Source: Granulicella sp. S156 (GTDB taxonomy: Bacteria; Acidobacteriota; Terriglobia; Terriglobales; Acidobacteriaceae). Taken from it: a DNA stretch of 64,000 nucleotides. The notes under the pieces were generated by a model. The model was not told where the DNA came from. It was given only the letters and a program-made list of their open reading frames with translations, and ran no database searches. Where the stretch lies: NCBI RefSeq assembly GCF_009766105.1, contig NZ_LMUH01000009.1:337428-401427 (forward strand). Direction: 5' to 3'. The position numbers and the translations under genes were made by a program. Below are positions 47,295 through 55,048 of the stretch, in pieces (the first letter of the stretch is position 1; each line of letters begins with the position of its first letter).

Positions 47295-47747
47295 ATGGAT
47301 GTCGAACGCGCGCGTACATTTCTGCTGTCTCTGCCACATGCCGCGGAGACGATGCAGTGGGGCGACAATCTTGTGTACTGGGTTGGCGACAAGGCGATCG
47401 GCGGCAAGATGTTCGCGTTGATCGATCTCGGTGAAGGTCTGTCGAAAGGCGTGGCAATGTATTCGGCCGGGCCGGAGCGGTATGCCGAGCTTCTGGAGCG
47501 CGAAGGCTTGATTCCGGCGCCCTATATGGCGCGCATTCACTGGGTCGCTGCGGAGCACTGGGGCGTGTGGCGCAACGCTGAGTGGGAAGACGAACTGCGC
47601 GCGGCGCATGCGATTACCTATGGCAAGATGACGAAGCGTACGCACGATGTACTGGCGTTGCCGGTAAAGCAGCAGGCGAAGCTGATCGCGGAACGCAGGA
47701 AGCTGTTGGGGGATCGCGCGAAGCCGGTACGGAAGCGGAAAGAGTAG
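47295..47747 (+). CDS. MmcQ/YjbR family protein
   Basis: A 150-residue small protein: ARTFLLSLPHAAETMQWGDN at the N-terminus, then GGKMFALIDLGEG and a WGVWRNAEWEDEL C-terminal region, as in the MmcQ/YjbR family with a CyaY-like fold, often called DNA-binding. It ends in a basic Lys/Arg tail (KPVRKRKE). No molecular function is established. ATG at 47295 lacks a Shine-Dalgarno sequence. Confidence 0.85.
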   Translation: MDVERARTFLLSLPHAAETMQWGDNLVYWVGDKAIGGKMFALIDLGEGLSKGVAMYSAGPERYAELLEREGLIPAPYMARIHWVAAEHWGVWRNAEWEDELRAAHAITYGKMTKRTHDVLALPVKQQAKLIAERRKLLGDRAKPVRKRKE

Positions 47748-47810
47748 GGTAGGCAGAATCCGGTTGCCTTATCGTCGCGACAGCTTCTCTGAGACCTGTG
47801 GAGCAGGAAA

Positions 47811-47893
47811 GATGGGCAGGAGCGGTTCGCGCGTACCCGCGCGAATGCCCACCTTATGCGCATAAAGCCGCGCCGAAGATGGGGCACCCAATT
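47811..47893 (-). repeat. REP-like dispersed palindromic element, inverted copy
   Basis: On the minus strand it reads GGGTGCCCCATCTTCGGCGC then GGCTTTATGCGCATAAGGTG, matching copies at 25331-25405 and 26198-26280 with a changed hairpin. It again sits between convergent genes. Confidence 0.7.
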
Positions 47894-47940
47894 GGTGGCT
47901 CGCTCTATGTTTTCTGTTCCGCGCTCTCGCTGTTTCAGTG

Positions 47941-48339
47941 CTACAGCTTACTGGTGTCGGCCTCGGGGTTGGGGGCGAATAGCGGGGCAAAACTGCGGTG
48001 GTAGGCGATCAGTAGGATGATCTCCAGAACCGCGCAAATCAGCCCAATGATGACGCCTTTGGGCATGAAGAGAAAGTGAAAGGCCAGGATGTTGACGAGG
48101 ATCGGAGCCAGGATGGTCAGGCCGAGCGGCACAAAACGACCGACGAGCAGAAGTATGCCAGCGACGAGTTGCAGGACACCCACAAAGGTCATGTAGTGGT
48201 GGGCCATCATGAGTACCGACCATGTGCCGGCGTCGCCCGCGGGCAGGGGAGCAGGCAGGAAGTGCAGGATGCCATTGGCACCGAACACCGTGAATACGAG
48301 GCCCAGCAGAAGGCGAGAGACGAGAATGACGTACTTCAT
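47941..48339 (-). CDS. DoxX-like small membrane protein
   Basis: A 132-residue protein with four membrane helices; LGLVFTVFGANGILHFLPAP near the start and VGVLQLVAGILLLVGRFVPL in the middle are DoxX-like. Members of this family have been linked to membrane redox complexes, but the role here is unknown. The ATG at 48339 follows AAGGAGCTCGCCG; the longer frame is rejected. Confidence 0.8.
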   Translation of the reverse strand: MKYVILVSRLLLGLVFTVFGANGILHFLPAPLPAGDAGTWSVLMMAHHYMTFVGVLQLVAGILLLVGRFVPLGLTILAPILVNILAFHFLFMPKGVIIGLICAVLEIILLIAYHRSFAPLFAPNPEADTSKL

Positions 48340-48442
48340 CGGCGAGCTCCTTGAAAGCAAGATTCTGACGGTTTGAAGACGCAGGGTTGCTCGTGGCAAG
48401 GCTGAGATGCAGAACACAGCCCCACCCTGCTACAACTGCCAG

Positions 48443-49294
48443 ATGAGTTTCTCACAGGTAACCGGAGGTGTGTCACTCTCCCTCGCAGGCAAAGTGGCGC
48501 TGGTCACAGGCGGGTCGCGCGGTATCGGAGCGGCGACGGTTCGGCTGCTGCGGCAGGCAGGAGCGCGCGTCGTATTCAGCTACCGCTCTGCCGAGGCACA
48601 GGCGCAGGATCTGGTGGCCGAGTGTGGAGGCGAGGCTGTTTGCCGGGCGGTGCGGCAGGAGCTTGCGACCGTTGAGGATGGACAGGTCTTGATCGCCGCG
48701 GCCAGCGCTGTGTTTGGGAGGCTGGATTGCCTCATCGTGAACCACGGCATCTGGCCGCCACACGATCAGCCGATCGCGACGATGAGTGCGGCGCAGTGGC
48801 GCGGAACGCTTGGAGTGAACCTCGACAGCGTCTTCGGTCTGGTGCAGGCCGGAGTCGCGCAGATGCTCGGACAGCAAACAGCAAACAGGAAACAGGAAAC
48901 AGAAGACGGCAAGCCGGGAACAGGAGGCGAGGGAACTCGGGGGCATGTTGTGCTGGTTGCGAGCACGGCGGCGCAGAGGGGTGAAGCCTTCCATGCGGAC
49001 TATGCTGCCAGCAAAGGGGCGCTGCTCTCGTTGACCAAGAGCCTTTCGAGCGAGCTCGCGCCGCAGGGAGTTCTGTGCAACTGCGTGGCTCCCGGCTGGG
49101 TCAGGACGGAGATGTCGGCTGGAACCCTGAAGGACCCGGTTGCGTCCAAGAAGACATTGGGATTGATTCCACTGGGCCGTGCCGCCGAGCCTGAAGAGAT
49201 CGCCGGGCCGATCGTGTTTCTGTGTACGCCGTGGGCTGGGTTTGTTTCAGGTGAGGTGTTCAATGTGAACGGCGGGGCTGTGTTGGTTGGGTAG
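48443..49294 (+). CDS. Short-chain dehydrogenase/reductase with a repeat-derived insertion
   Basis: A 283-residue SDR similar to FabG-type reductases: TGGSRGIGAATVRLL, a catalytic Ser in LVASTAAQRGE, YAASKGALLSL with Tyr/Lys, and a glycine-rich end. Between residues about 140 and 168 an unusual run (QQTANRKQETEDGKPGTGGE) replaces the expected short loop. The DNA there (48871-48905) is made of AAACAGGAAACAG units, also seen downstream at 63800. The insertion is in frame and lies before the catalytic Ser, so activity may persist. ATG at 48443 fits SDR length. Confidence 0.83.
   Translation: MSFSQVTGGVSLSLAGKVALVTGGSRGIGAATVRLLRQAGARVVFSYRSAEAQAQDLVAECGGEAVCRAVRQELATVEDGQVLIAAASAVFGRLDCLIVNHGIWPPHDQPIATMSAAQWRGTLGVNLDSVFGLVQAGVAQMLGQQTANRKQETEDGKPGTGGEGTRGHVVLVASTAAQRGEAFHADYAASKGALLSLTKSLSSELAPQGVLCNCVAPGWVRTEMSAGTLKDPVASKKTLGLIPLGRAAEPEEIAGPIVFLCTPWAGFVSGEVFNVNGGAVLVG
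48871..48905 (+). repeat. AAACAGG microrepeat inside the SDR gene
   Basis: Tandem units of AAACAGG/AACAGCA type (CAGCAAACAGCAAACAGGAA...). The same units occur at 63800-63856 after the last gene. It is coding here, giving a Gln/Lys/Glu-rich loop. Confidence 0.75.
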
Positions 49295-49404
49295 GGTTCG
49301 GAAAATATTCTTGTCACATTTTGTGGCAAGGGTGCCGCATTTATGCCACTACAGACGCAAAGCGAGGTACGACCAGTGTTTGTGGTGCGCTTTGGGTCTG
49401 TGCC

Positions 49405-49482
49405 GCTACCAATGCGGGGGTCCTTCGGCTACGCCTCAGGATGACGGCGAAGAACAAACAACGGCGAAGAACAAACAAAGGC
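49405..49482 (+). repeat. Dispersed repeat, short copy of the 20301 element
   Basis: GGGGGTCCTTCGGCTACGCC then TCAGGATGACGGCGAAGAAC matches the right half of the palindrome at 20301-20402. It is followed by AACAAACAACGGCGAAGAAC low-complexity sequence. It fills much of the 204-bp gap before the next gene. Confidence 0.65.
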
Positions 49483-49498
49483 CAGGGCTGGGAGCACG

Positions 49499-50347
49499 AT
49501 GAGACGTTTTGGAGTTCGATCGGTTGCGGTGGCGATGCTGCTGTTGGGCGGATTGCAGGGGCGTGCTCATGCGCAGGCTTCTACCATCCCCAGTGCGCAA
49601 TCCGCTCCCGAGGCGCAGGGGGAGAACCGTGGGCGCAAGTTGCTGGAGCAGATGGTGGATGCCCTGGGGGGCGACGCGTGGCTCAACCGCTCAGACTGGA
49701 TCTCGTATGGCAAGGGCGCAACGTTTTACAAGAGCCAGCCCAATCCGTATGTCTCGGAGTTTGAAGAGTACACACGAGCGCAACCCTTTGGGGTGCGCCT
49801 CATCATCGTGTCGAAGCTGGGCGTCTTTATTCCGACCACCAAGCGCGACGTCGCCGTGATATGGACGCTTGATGGCGGTTATGAGGTTACCTTTCGCGGC
49901 AAGAAGGATCTGCCGAAGGACGAGGTGGAAGATTACCAGCGGCGGCGGCGGCACACGCTCGATGTCGTCGTGAAGGACTGGCTGCGGCAGCCTGGCGTGA
50001 TGGTCACGTATGAAGGCACAGGCCTGGTAGGGCGGCGGCTCGCTGACAAGGTGAGCGTACTGACGGCCAGTAACGATGAGGTGACGATCGCGTTGGATGA
50101 ATCCAATCACCGCCCGCTCAGCCGTACCTTCCAGTGGCGTGACGCGACCTACAAGGACTACGACACGGATGAGGAGCAATACGACAACTATCAGCCGGTG
50201 CAAGGCATTATGACGCCGCTGACGATTACGCGGCTGCATAACGGCGACACGGTGTCGCAGCGCTATCTGACCAAGGTGGTCTACAACAGCAAGCTCTCGT
50301 CTGACCTGTTCGATCCCGACCGCCCGCTGGAGAAAAAGGCGAAGTAG
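49499..50347 (+). CDS. Exported protein of unknown function
   Basis: A 282-residue protein with a signal peptide (VAVAMLLLGGLQGRAHAQA) and a mature domain rich in beta strands, beginning GRKLLEQMVDALGGDAWLNR. The overall pattern (a start helix, then WTLDGGYEVTFRGK and a C-terminal VPLTITRLHNGDT-like strand) recalls LolA/outer-membrane lipoprotein-sorting folds seen in many acidobacterial secreted proteins; this is an impression, not a firm match. ATG at 49499 follows GGGAG. It precedes the lipid A genes but with 99 bp between, so cotranscription is unproved. Confidence 0.65.
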   Translation: MRRFGVRSVAVAMLLLGGLQGRAHAQASTIPSAQSAPEAQGENRGRKLLEQMVDALGGDAWLNRSDWISYGKGATFYKSQPNPYVSEFEEYTRAQPFGVRLIIVSKLGVFIPTTKRDVAVIWTLDGGYEVTFRGKKDLPKDEVEDYQRRRRHTLDVVVKDWLRQPGVMVTYEGTGLVGRRLADKVSVLTASNDEVTIALDESNHRPLSRTFQWRDATYKDYDTDEEQYDNYQPVQGIMTPLTITRLHNGDTVSQRYLTKVVYNSKLSSDLFDPDRPLEKKAK

Positions 50348-50446
50348 CGCCCGGGTTGTCAGTCAGGAGTTGTCAGTTTCAGGGAGACGTCTTTCCTGAG
50401 AACTAGGAGCTGAAAGTATGGGGTAAATGATATTCTGGGCTGTGCT

Positions 50447-50977
50447 ATGAGTAATTCGTCTGTACTGAGCGCGATTGAGGCGATAGAGCCTGCGCCCGCC
50501 GAAAAAACAACTATGGACATCGTCGAGATCATGTCCATCCTCCCGCACCGCTATCCGTTTCTTCTGATCGACCGCGTGATCGAGATAGAGCCCCGGACAC
50601 GCGTCGTTGCGATCAAGAACGTGACGGTTAACGAACCACATTTTGTGGGGCATTTCCCCGACTACCCGATCATGCCCGGTGTGCTGACGATCGAGGCGAT
50701 GGCCCAGGCCGGCGGTACGCTGCTGCTGACCGAGATTCCTGACCGTGATGACAAGCTGATGGTTTTCACCGGCATCGAAGAGGCCAAGTTTCGCCGGCCC
50801 GTATTGCCGGGCGATCAACTCCGCATTGAAGTTACAGTCCTGAACTGGCGCTCGCGTGCGGTGAAGATGCAGGGCATCTGCACGGTCGACGGCAAGGTTG
50901 TGGCGGAGGCGACGATCACTTGCCAGGTTGTGCCGCGCGTGCGCAAGGTCAAGACCAAAGAGGCGACGGGCGAGTGA
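50447..50977 (+). CDS. fabZ: (3R)-hydroxyacyl-ACP dehydratase FabZ
   Basis: A 176-residue hot-dog-fold enzyme that dehydrates 3-hydroxyacyl-ACP. Catalytic His H69 (VGHFPDYPIMPGVLTIEAMA) and Glu E83 are present, as is LPHRYPFLLIDRV. The N-terminal 22 residues are longer than usual; an ATG at 50513 (MDIVEIMSILPHRY) is an alternative start that fits the family better. Its stop overlaps the lpxA GTG (GTGA), giving coupled translation. Confidence 0.95.
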   Translation: MSNSSVLSAIEAIEPAPAEKTTMDIVEIMSILPHRYPFLLIDRVIEIEPRTRVVAIKNVTVNEPHFVGHFPDYPIMPGVLTIEAMAQAGGTLLLTEIPDRDDKLMVFTGIEEAKFRRPVLPGDQLRIEVTVLNWRSRAVKMQGICTVDGKVVAEATITCQVVPRVRKVKTKEATGE

Positions 50978-51759
50978 GCATTCATCCCAGTGCGATCGTT
51001 GCTGAGGGTGCCGTGATTCCTGCAAGTTGCCGTGTCGGACCTTATTGCACCATTGGGCCGAACGTGGTGCTGGGTGAGGATTGCGAGCTTGTTTCGCATG
51101 TCGTGCTCGACGGGCATACGACGTTTGGACGTGGCAATCGTATCTTTTCCTTTGCATGCCTGGGCATCGCACCGCAGGACTTGAAGTACGCGGGCGAGCC
51201 TACGCGCCTGGAGATTGGCGATAACAACTCGATTCGCGAGTATGTGACGATCTCGCGTGGCACGACGGGTGGCGGTGGTGTGACGCGCATTGGTTCAGAC
51301 TGTCTCATCATGGCGTACGTGCATATCGGACACGATTCGTCGATTGGCAATGGCTGCATCCTGCCCAATGGAGCAACCCTGGCGGGGCATGTCACGGTGG
51401 AGGACTACGCCACCCTGAGCGCGAATGCGCCGGTGCACCAGTTCTGCACCATCGGTCGCTACGCCTACATCGGCGGCGGTACGACGATTACGCAGGACGT
51501 GCTGCCGTACTCGCTGACCTCGGTCGAGCGCAGTAATCACTGCTATGGCCTGAACAAGGTCGGCTTGCAGCGTCGTGGGTTTACGGCAGAGCAACTGCGC
51601 GAGCTTACGTCGGCGATGCGGCTGCTTACCAGCGGCAAGCTCAACACGACGCAGGCGCTCGAAGGCATCAACGACATGCTCGCGCAGGGTGCGGGCGGCG
51701 AGCATGTGAAGTATCTCGCGGAGTTTGTAGCGGCGAGCGAGCGTGGCGTGATCAAGTAG
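50974..51759 (+). CDS. lpxA: UDP-N-acetylglucosamine acyltransferase LpxA
   Basis: A 261-residue left-handed beta-helix acyltransferase, the first enzyme of lipid A synthesis, adding a 3-hydroxyacyl group from ACP to UDP-GlcNAc. Hexapeptide repeats run from SIHPSAIVAEGAVIPASCRV onward. The catalytic pair is H117/H120 in YVHIGHD, and NAPVHQFC lies downstream. The GTG at 50974 is the start, overlapping the fabZ stop by 4 bp. The fatty acid supply comes from FabZ/ACP genes in the same window. Confidence 0.95.
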   Translation: MSIHPSAIVAEGAVIPASCRVGPYCTIGPNVVLGEDCELVSHVVLDGHTTFGRGNRIFSFACLGIAPQDLKYAGEPTRLEIGDNNSIREYVTISRGTTGGGGVTRIGSDCLIMAYVHIGHDSSIGNGCILPNGATLAGHVTVEDYATLSANAPVHQFCTIGRYAYIGGGTTITQDVLPYSLTSVERSNHCYGLNKVGLQRRGFTAEQLRELTSAMRLLTSGKLNTTQALEGINDMLAQGAGGEHVKYLAEFVAASERGVIK

Positions 51760-51765
51760 CCGATT

Positions 51766-51783
51766 TATATCAAAACAGATATA
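51766..51783. promoter_or_regulatory. AT-rich inverted repeat, candidate HigA operator
   Basis: TATATC (51766-51771), 6-base spacer AAAACA, GATATA (51778-51783), 4 bp before the toxin ATG at 51788. The AT-rich palindrome stands out in a GC-rich region and suits autoregulation by the antitoxin. Confidence 0.5.
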
Positions 51784-51787
51784 TTGA

Positions 51788-52114
51788 ATGAAACCACTGC
51801 TGTGGCTCGGCGATTCTCGCAAGTCAATTCAGGCATTTCCTGCTTTAGCGCAACGCGAAGCAGGCTTCGAGTTGCGGAACGTACAAAAGGGCCGGCAGCC
51901 CAGCGATGCCAAACCGATGCCTAGCATTGGCAAGGGCGTGGAGGAGATTCGAGTATGGGTGGAGTCAGGAACGTATCGAGTGATCTACATCGCGAGGCTG
52001 GCCGAGGCGGTGTACGTGCTGCACGCCTTTCAAAAAAAGACGCAGCAGACAAATCAAAGGGACCTCGCACTGGCGCGCACACGACTCGAACAGCTGCTGC
52101 GAGAGCGAAAGTAA
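51788..52114 (+). CDS. HigB/Gp49-like mRNA interferase toxin
   Basis: A 108-residue basic protein of the phage-derived Gp49/HigB-like RelE-superfamily: LLWLGDSRKSIQAFPALAQR at the N-terminus, GKGVEEIRVWVESGTYRVIY with the conserved Arg, and VLHAFQKKTQQT near the C-terminus. Such toxins cleave mRNA at the ribosome. It is followed 14 bp later by a HigA-type antitoxin. It lies 28 bp after lpxA, inside a lipid A operon. Confidence 0.85.
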   Translation: MKPLLWLGDSRKSIQAFPALAQREAGFELRNVQKGRQPSDAKPMPSIGKGVEEIRVWVESGTYRVIYIARLAEAVYVLHAFQKKTQQTNQRDLALARTRLEQLLRERK

Positions 52115-52128
52115 AGGAAGAGCCTCTC

Positions 52129-52404
52129 GTGATTGAGGAGTTCGAATCCGTCTGGGATGCGCTGGGATTTTCTCCGCAAGAGGCGGCGAACCTTGAGGCA
52201 CGTTCTGAACTGATGATGCAACTTCGAAGCATCATCAAAGAAAATGGCTGGACACAGGCAGTAGCGGCGAAGCGTTGCGGCGTCTCGCAGCCGCGCATCA
52301 ACGATCTATTGCGCGGGAAGATCAATAAGTTTTCGATTGATGCCCTGGTGAATATGGCAACAGCCCTTGGCCGTCGCGTGGACTTCGAACTCAAAGCTGC
52401 ATGA
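52129..52404 (+). CDS. HigA-like XRE antitoxin
   Basis: A 91-residue helix-turn-helix protein; NGWTQAVAAKRCGVSQPRIN is the recognition region and ends in an RRVDFELKAA tail. It would neutralise the adjacent toxin and repress the pair. The frame is open upstream to 51955 but that overlaps the toxin, so a GTG at 52129 after AAGGAA is chosen. The stop overlaps the lpxI ATG (ATGA at 52401-52404), tying antitoxin and LpxI translation together. Confidence 0.85.
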   Translation: MIEEFESVWDALGFSPQEAANLEARSELMMQLRSIIKENGWTQAVAAKRCGVSQPRINDLLRGKINKFSIDALVNMATALGRRVDFELKAA

Positions 52405-53288
52405 GCGCCTTACAAGACCAGACACTCGGCCTCATCGCCGGCAACGGACGCTTCCCGTTTCTGCTGCTTGACGCGGCGCGGGCGCATGGTCTGCGCGTCG
52501 TTGTTGCTGCGATCAAGGAAGAGACCGATCTCGAGATCAACGAACGTGCCGCGCGTGAGCCGGAGTTTGTGCGCGTGCATTGGCTCTCGCTGGGTGAGCT
52601 GTCGAAGCTGATCGAGATGTTTCAGCGCGAGGGCGTAAGCCGTGCTGTGATGGCCGGGCAGGTGAAGCACAAGCAGATCTTTTCGAGTATCCGTCCGGAC
52701 TGGCGGCTGGCCAAGCTTCTGCTCAATCTGCGCACACGCAATACGGACATGCTGCTCGGGGCGGTGGCGAAGGTGCTCGAGGATGAGGGCATCACGCTGA
52801 TGTCGTCGACGGCGTTTCTGGAGCCGATGCTGGCGGCGGAGGGAGTCCTCACGGCGCGTGCGCCCGACGAAACAGAGCGTTGCGACATCGACTACGGCTT
52901 GCGCGTGGCGCGCGGCATCGCGGGCTTCGACCTGGGACAGACCGTGGTGATCGCTGCAGGGGCCTGCGTGGCTGTAGAGGCCATGGAGGGTACCGATGCG
53001 ACCATCGCACGCGCTGGGGCCCTGTTCCGGACGCTGGAAGAGCCAGCCAGCACCCTGGAGAGGCGCCTTACGGTGGTGAAGGTCGCCAAGCCGAAGCAGG
53101 ATATGCGCTTCGACGTGCCGGTCGTGGGGCTGCCGACGATCGAAGCCATGCAGGCGGCGGGTGCGACCTGTCTGTGCGTCGAGGCGGGGCGTACGCTGCT
53201 CTTCGATCGCGAGGCGATGGTGAAGGCCGCAGATGGGGCTGGAATCGCGATCGTTGGGGAGCGTGGCCTGCCCATGACAAAGGAATGA
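52401..53288 (+). CDS. lpxI: UDP-2,3-diacylglucosamine pyrophosphatase LpxI
   Basis: A 295-residue protein of the LpxI (DUF1009) family, which replaces LpxH in some bacteria for the conversion of UDP-2,3-diacylglucosamine to lipid X. The diagnostic N-terminus LGLIAGNGRFPFLLLDAARA, the MAGQVKHKQIFSSIRPDW region and the later VVIAAGACVAVEAMEGTDAT are clear. It is coupled to the upstream antitoxin by ATGA. With lpxA and fabZ it forms the lipid A cluster. Confidence 0.93.
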   Translation: MSALQDQTLGLIAGNGRFPFLLLDAARAHGLRVVVAAIKEETDLEINERAAREPEFVRVHWLSLGELSKLIEMFQREGVSRAVMAGQVKHKQIFSSIRPDWRLAKLLLNLRTRNTDMLLGAVAKVLEDEGITLMSSTAFLEPMLAAEGVLTARAPDETERCDIDYGLRVARGIAGFDLGQTVVIAAGACVAVEAMEGTDATIARAGALFRTLEEPASTLERRLTVVKVAKPKQDMRFDVPVVGLPTIEAMQAAGATCLCVEAGRTLLFDREAMVKAADGAGIAIVGERGLPMTKE

Positions 53289-53380
53289 CATCCGGGGGAA
53301 GGCACGGTCTGAAGCTCGGCGAGTAGACTGAACGTGGCTGCGCATTTGGAGTGACGACGCGCGCCCTCAGGAGATTTACT

Positions 53381-53926
53381 ATGTTTCGTTCCAGAAAAGT
53401 GACAACGGGATTTGCCATGGGGCTCGCATCGCTGATGGCGTTTGGTTCGGCCACCGCGTTCGCGAAAGACACAGTTTCGGTCGGCACGGCGGCGCCGGCT
53501 TTCACTCTGCCTTCGCAGGATGCGTCGCCGGTTTCGCTCTCCGACTACAAGGGCAAGTGGGTGGTCCTGTACTTCTACCCGAAGGACCAGACCAGCGGCT
53601 GCTCGAAGGAAGCGCACAACTTCCAGAATGACCTGCCGAAGTATGAGGCGCTGCATGCGGTTGTGCTGGGCGTCTCTCTCGATACCGTGGACAGCCACCG
53701 GGTCTGGTGCACGAAGGACTCGTTCACCTTCAAGATGCTCGCCGATCCGGACCACAAGGTCGTTGACGCCTACGGCGTGCCCCTGATGACCCATAACGGC
53801 ACGAGCTATGCCCAGCGTGACACGTTCCTCATCTCTCCCAAAGGCAAGATCGTGAAGGAGTGGGAAGTGAAGGACATCGATAGCCATAGCGCAGATGTGC
53901 TGGCGGCGATCAAAGCCGGCAAGTAA
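53381..53926 (+). CDS. Exported Bcp-type peroxiredoxin
   Basis: A 181-residue AhpC/TSA-family protein with a signal peptide (GFAMGLASLMAFGSATAFA). The peroxidatic Cys is C74 in YPKDQTSGCSKEAHNF, where most Bcp proteins have TPGC; a second Cys lies at 110. It reduces peroxides in the periplasm, likely with a thioredoxin-like donor. ATG at 53381 follows AGGAGA; ten upstream codons in frame are rejected. Confidence 0.9.
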   Translation: MFRSRKVTTGFAMGLASLMAFGSATAFAKDTVSVGTAAPAFTLPSQDASPVSLSDYKGKWVVLYFYPKDQTSGCSKEAHNFQNDLPKYEALHAVVLGVSLDTVDSHRVWCTKDSFTFKMLADPDHKVVDAYGVPLMTHNGTSYAQRDTFLISPKGKIVKEWEVKDIDSHSADVLAAIKAGK

Positions 53927-53953
53927 CACGCAACCACACAGCAGACGCAAAAA

Positions 53954-53989
53954 CGCCCGGGCCTCGTGAGAGGTTGCCGGGCGCTTTTG
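53954..53989. terminator. Bidirectional intrinsic terminator
   Basis: CGCCCGG (53954-53960) pairs with CCGGGCG (53977-53983), with an inner CCTC GTGA GAGG hairpin, followed by CTTTT and preceded by five A (53949-53953). It suits the peroxiredoxin and the convergent lysine-rich gene. Confidence 0.75.
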
Positions 53990-54016
53990 CTTGCCTGTAT
54001 TGCGGTTGGGGACGGC

Positions 54017-54799
54017 TTACTTCTTAGCAGCCGTCTTCTTGGCAGCCTTCTTTACGGCCTTCTTTGCTGCCTTCTTTGCGGGGGCCTTCTTTACGGCCTT
54101 CTTTACGGCCTTCTTTGCGGGGGCCTTCTTTGCTGCCTTCTTTGCGGGTTTTACAATTTTCTTAATCGTTGCCAAGGTCTTACCTCTCATAGTTGATTTT
54201 TTGTTGATTGTGCTCTTGTTGCCAACTGCCTTTTTCGAGGCAGCCTTACCGCCGCGCAGAGCACGTGATGACTTCGCGGCAGAACTTGAAATCTTTTTGC
54301 CTGCAGTTTTCTTCTTTGCAGGAGCTTTCTTCGCAGCCACTTTCTTGGTGGCTTTCTTAACAGCTTTCTTGATGGCCTTCTTTGCGGGGGCCTTCTTCGC
54401 AGCCTTCTTTGCTGGAGCCGCCTTTTTTGCTGGAGCTTTCTTGGCTGCAGCTTTTTTGGCTGGTGCTTTCTTCTCCACTGTCTTTTTGACGACAGCTTTC
54501 TTGACGACAGCTTTCTTCGGCGTACTTACCACGGGTGCAACGGGAGCTGGTGTAGGTACGGTGGAGAGATGTGTGGGTGGCTCGTAGGGAGCAACCGGTG
54601 TGGGCGGCGGTGCGAAGATGTCTGCCTCTTCGGCGTGTGTGCTGGTTTCGCCGAAGGAGGTTTCGACGGAGGCACTGAACTCCTCTTCCTCTTCTTCGTC
54701 ATCTTCATCCAGGTCGTCGAAGTCGCGCGCGTCCGCTTCCTCGTCTTCGTCGTAGGCAGCGGCGTAAAGTTTGATCGTTTCCTCTTCCGGCAACATCAT
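54017..54799 (-). CDS. Histone H1-like lysine/alanine-rich protein
   Basis: A 260-residue low-complexity protein in three parts: an acidic Asp/Glu stretch (about 12-45), a Pro/Thr-rich linker (60-95) and a long C-terminal run of KKAPAKKA/AAKK units (about 95-260) like eukaryotic histone H1 tails and bacterial H1-like proteins. It probably binds and compacts DNA. The codon repeats make the gene unstable in length. The first ATG at 54799 follows GAGGAGAAAG, a very good ribosome binding site. Confidence 0.82.
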   Translation of the reverse strand: MMLPEEETIKLYAAAYDEDEEADARDFDDLDEDDEEEEEEFSASVETSFGETSTHAEEADIFAPPPTPVAPYEPPTHLSTVPTPAPVAPVVSTPKKAVVKKAVVKKTVEKKAPAKKAAAKKAPAKKAAPAKKAAKKAPAKKAIKKAVKKATKKVAAKKAPAKKKTAGKKISSSAAKSSRALRGGKAASKKAVGNKSTINKKSTMRGKTLATIKKIVKPAKKAAKKAPAKKAVKKAVKKAPAKKAAKKAVKKAAKKTAAKK

Positions 54800-54966
54800 C
54801 TTTCTCCTCGGCGGATGGCGCATGGTGTGTATCGCTTCTGCCGCTTGACTATAGACATCTTGAACCGTTTGACCTTCTATATCTTACGAGAAGAGCAGGC
54901 TGAACTTGCCGCTCCCTTCGCGCGAATCATAGCAACAGGATTACGCCCGGCGTAGCGAAATAGCAA

Positions 54967-54990
54967 GCACCTTTTTTGGTGCAGGTGATT
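54967..54990 (-). terminator. Hairpin between mltD-like and histone-like genes
   Basis: GCACC (54967-54971), TTTTTT, GGTGC (54978-54982), followed by a T-run (54989-54996). The 249-bp gap otherwise holds no gene. It may end the MltD-like transcript on the minus strand. Confidence 0.4.
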
Positions 54991-55048
54991 TTTTTTCAAA
55001 GGCGTCATTCAGGATCACTCGCACGGGGTTCGGAAATGAGGTCTCGAA

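Noticed and set aside
54034-54180. Tandem KKA-coding repeats as a CRISPR array
   Set aside because: Repeats are in-frame codon repeats of the histone-like protein, without unique spacers of constant length.
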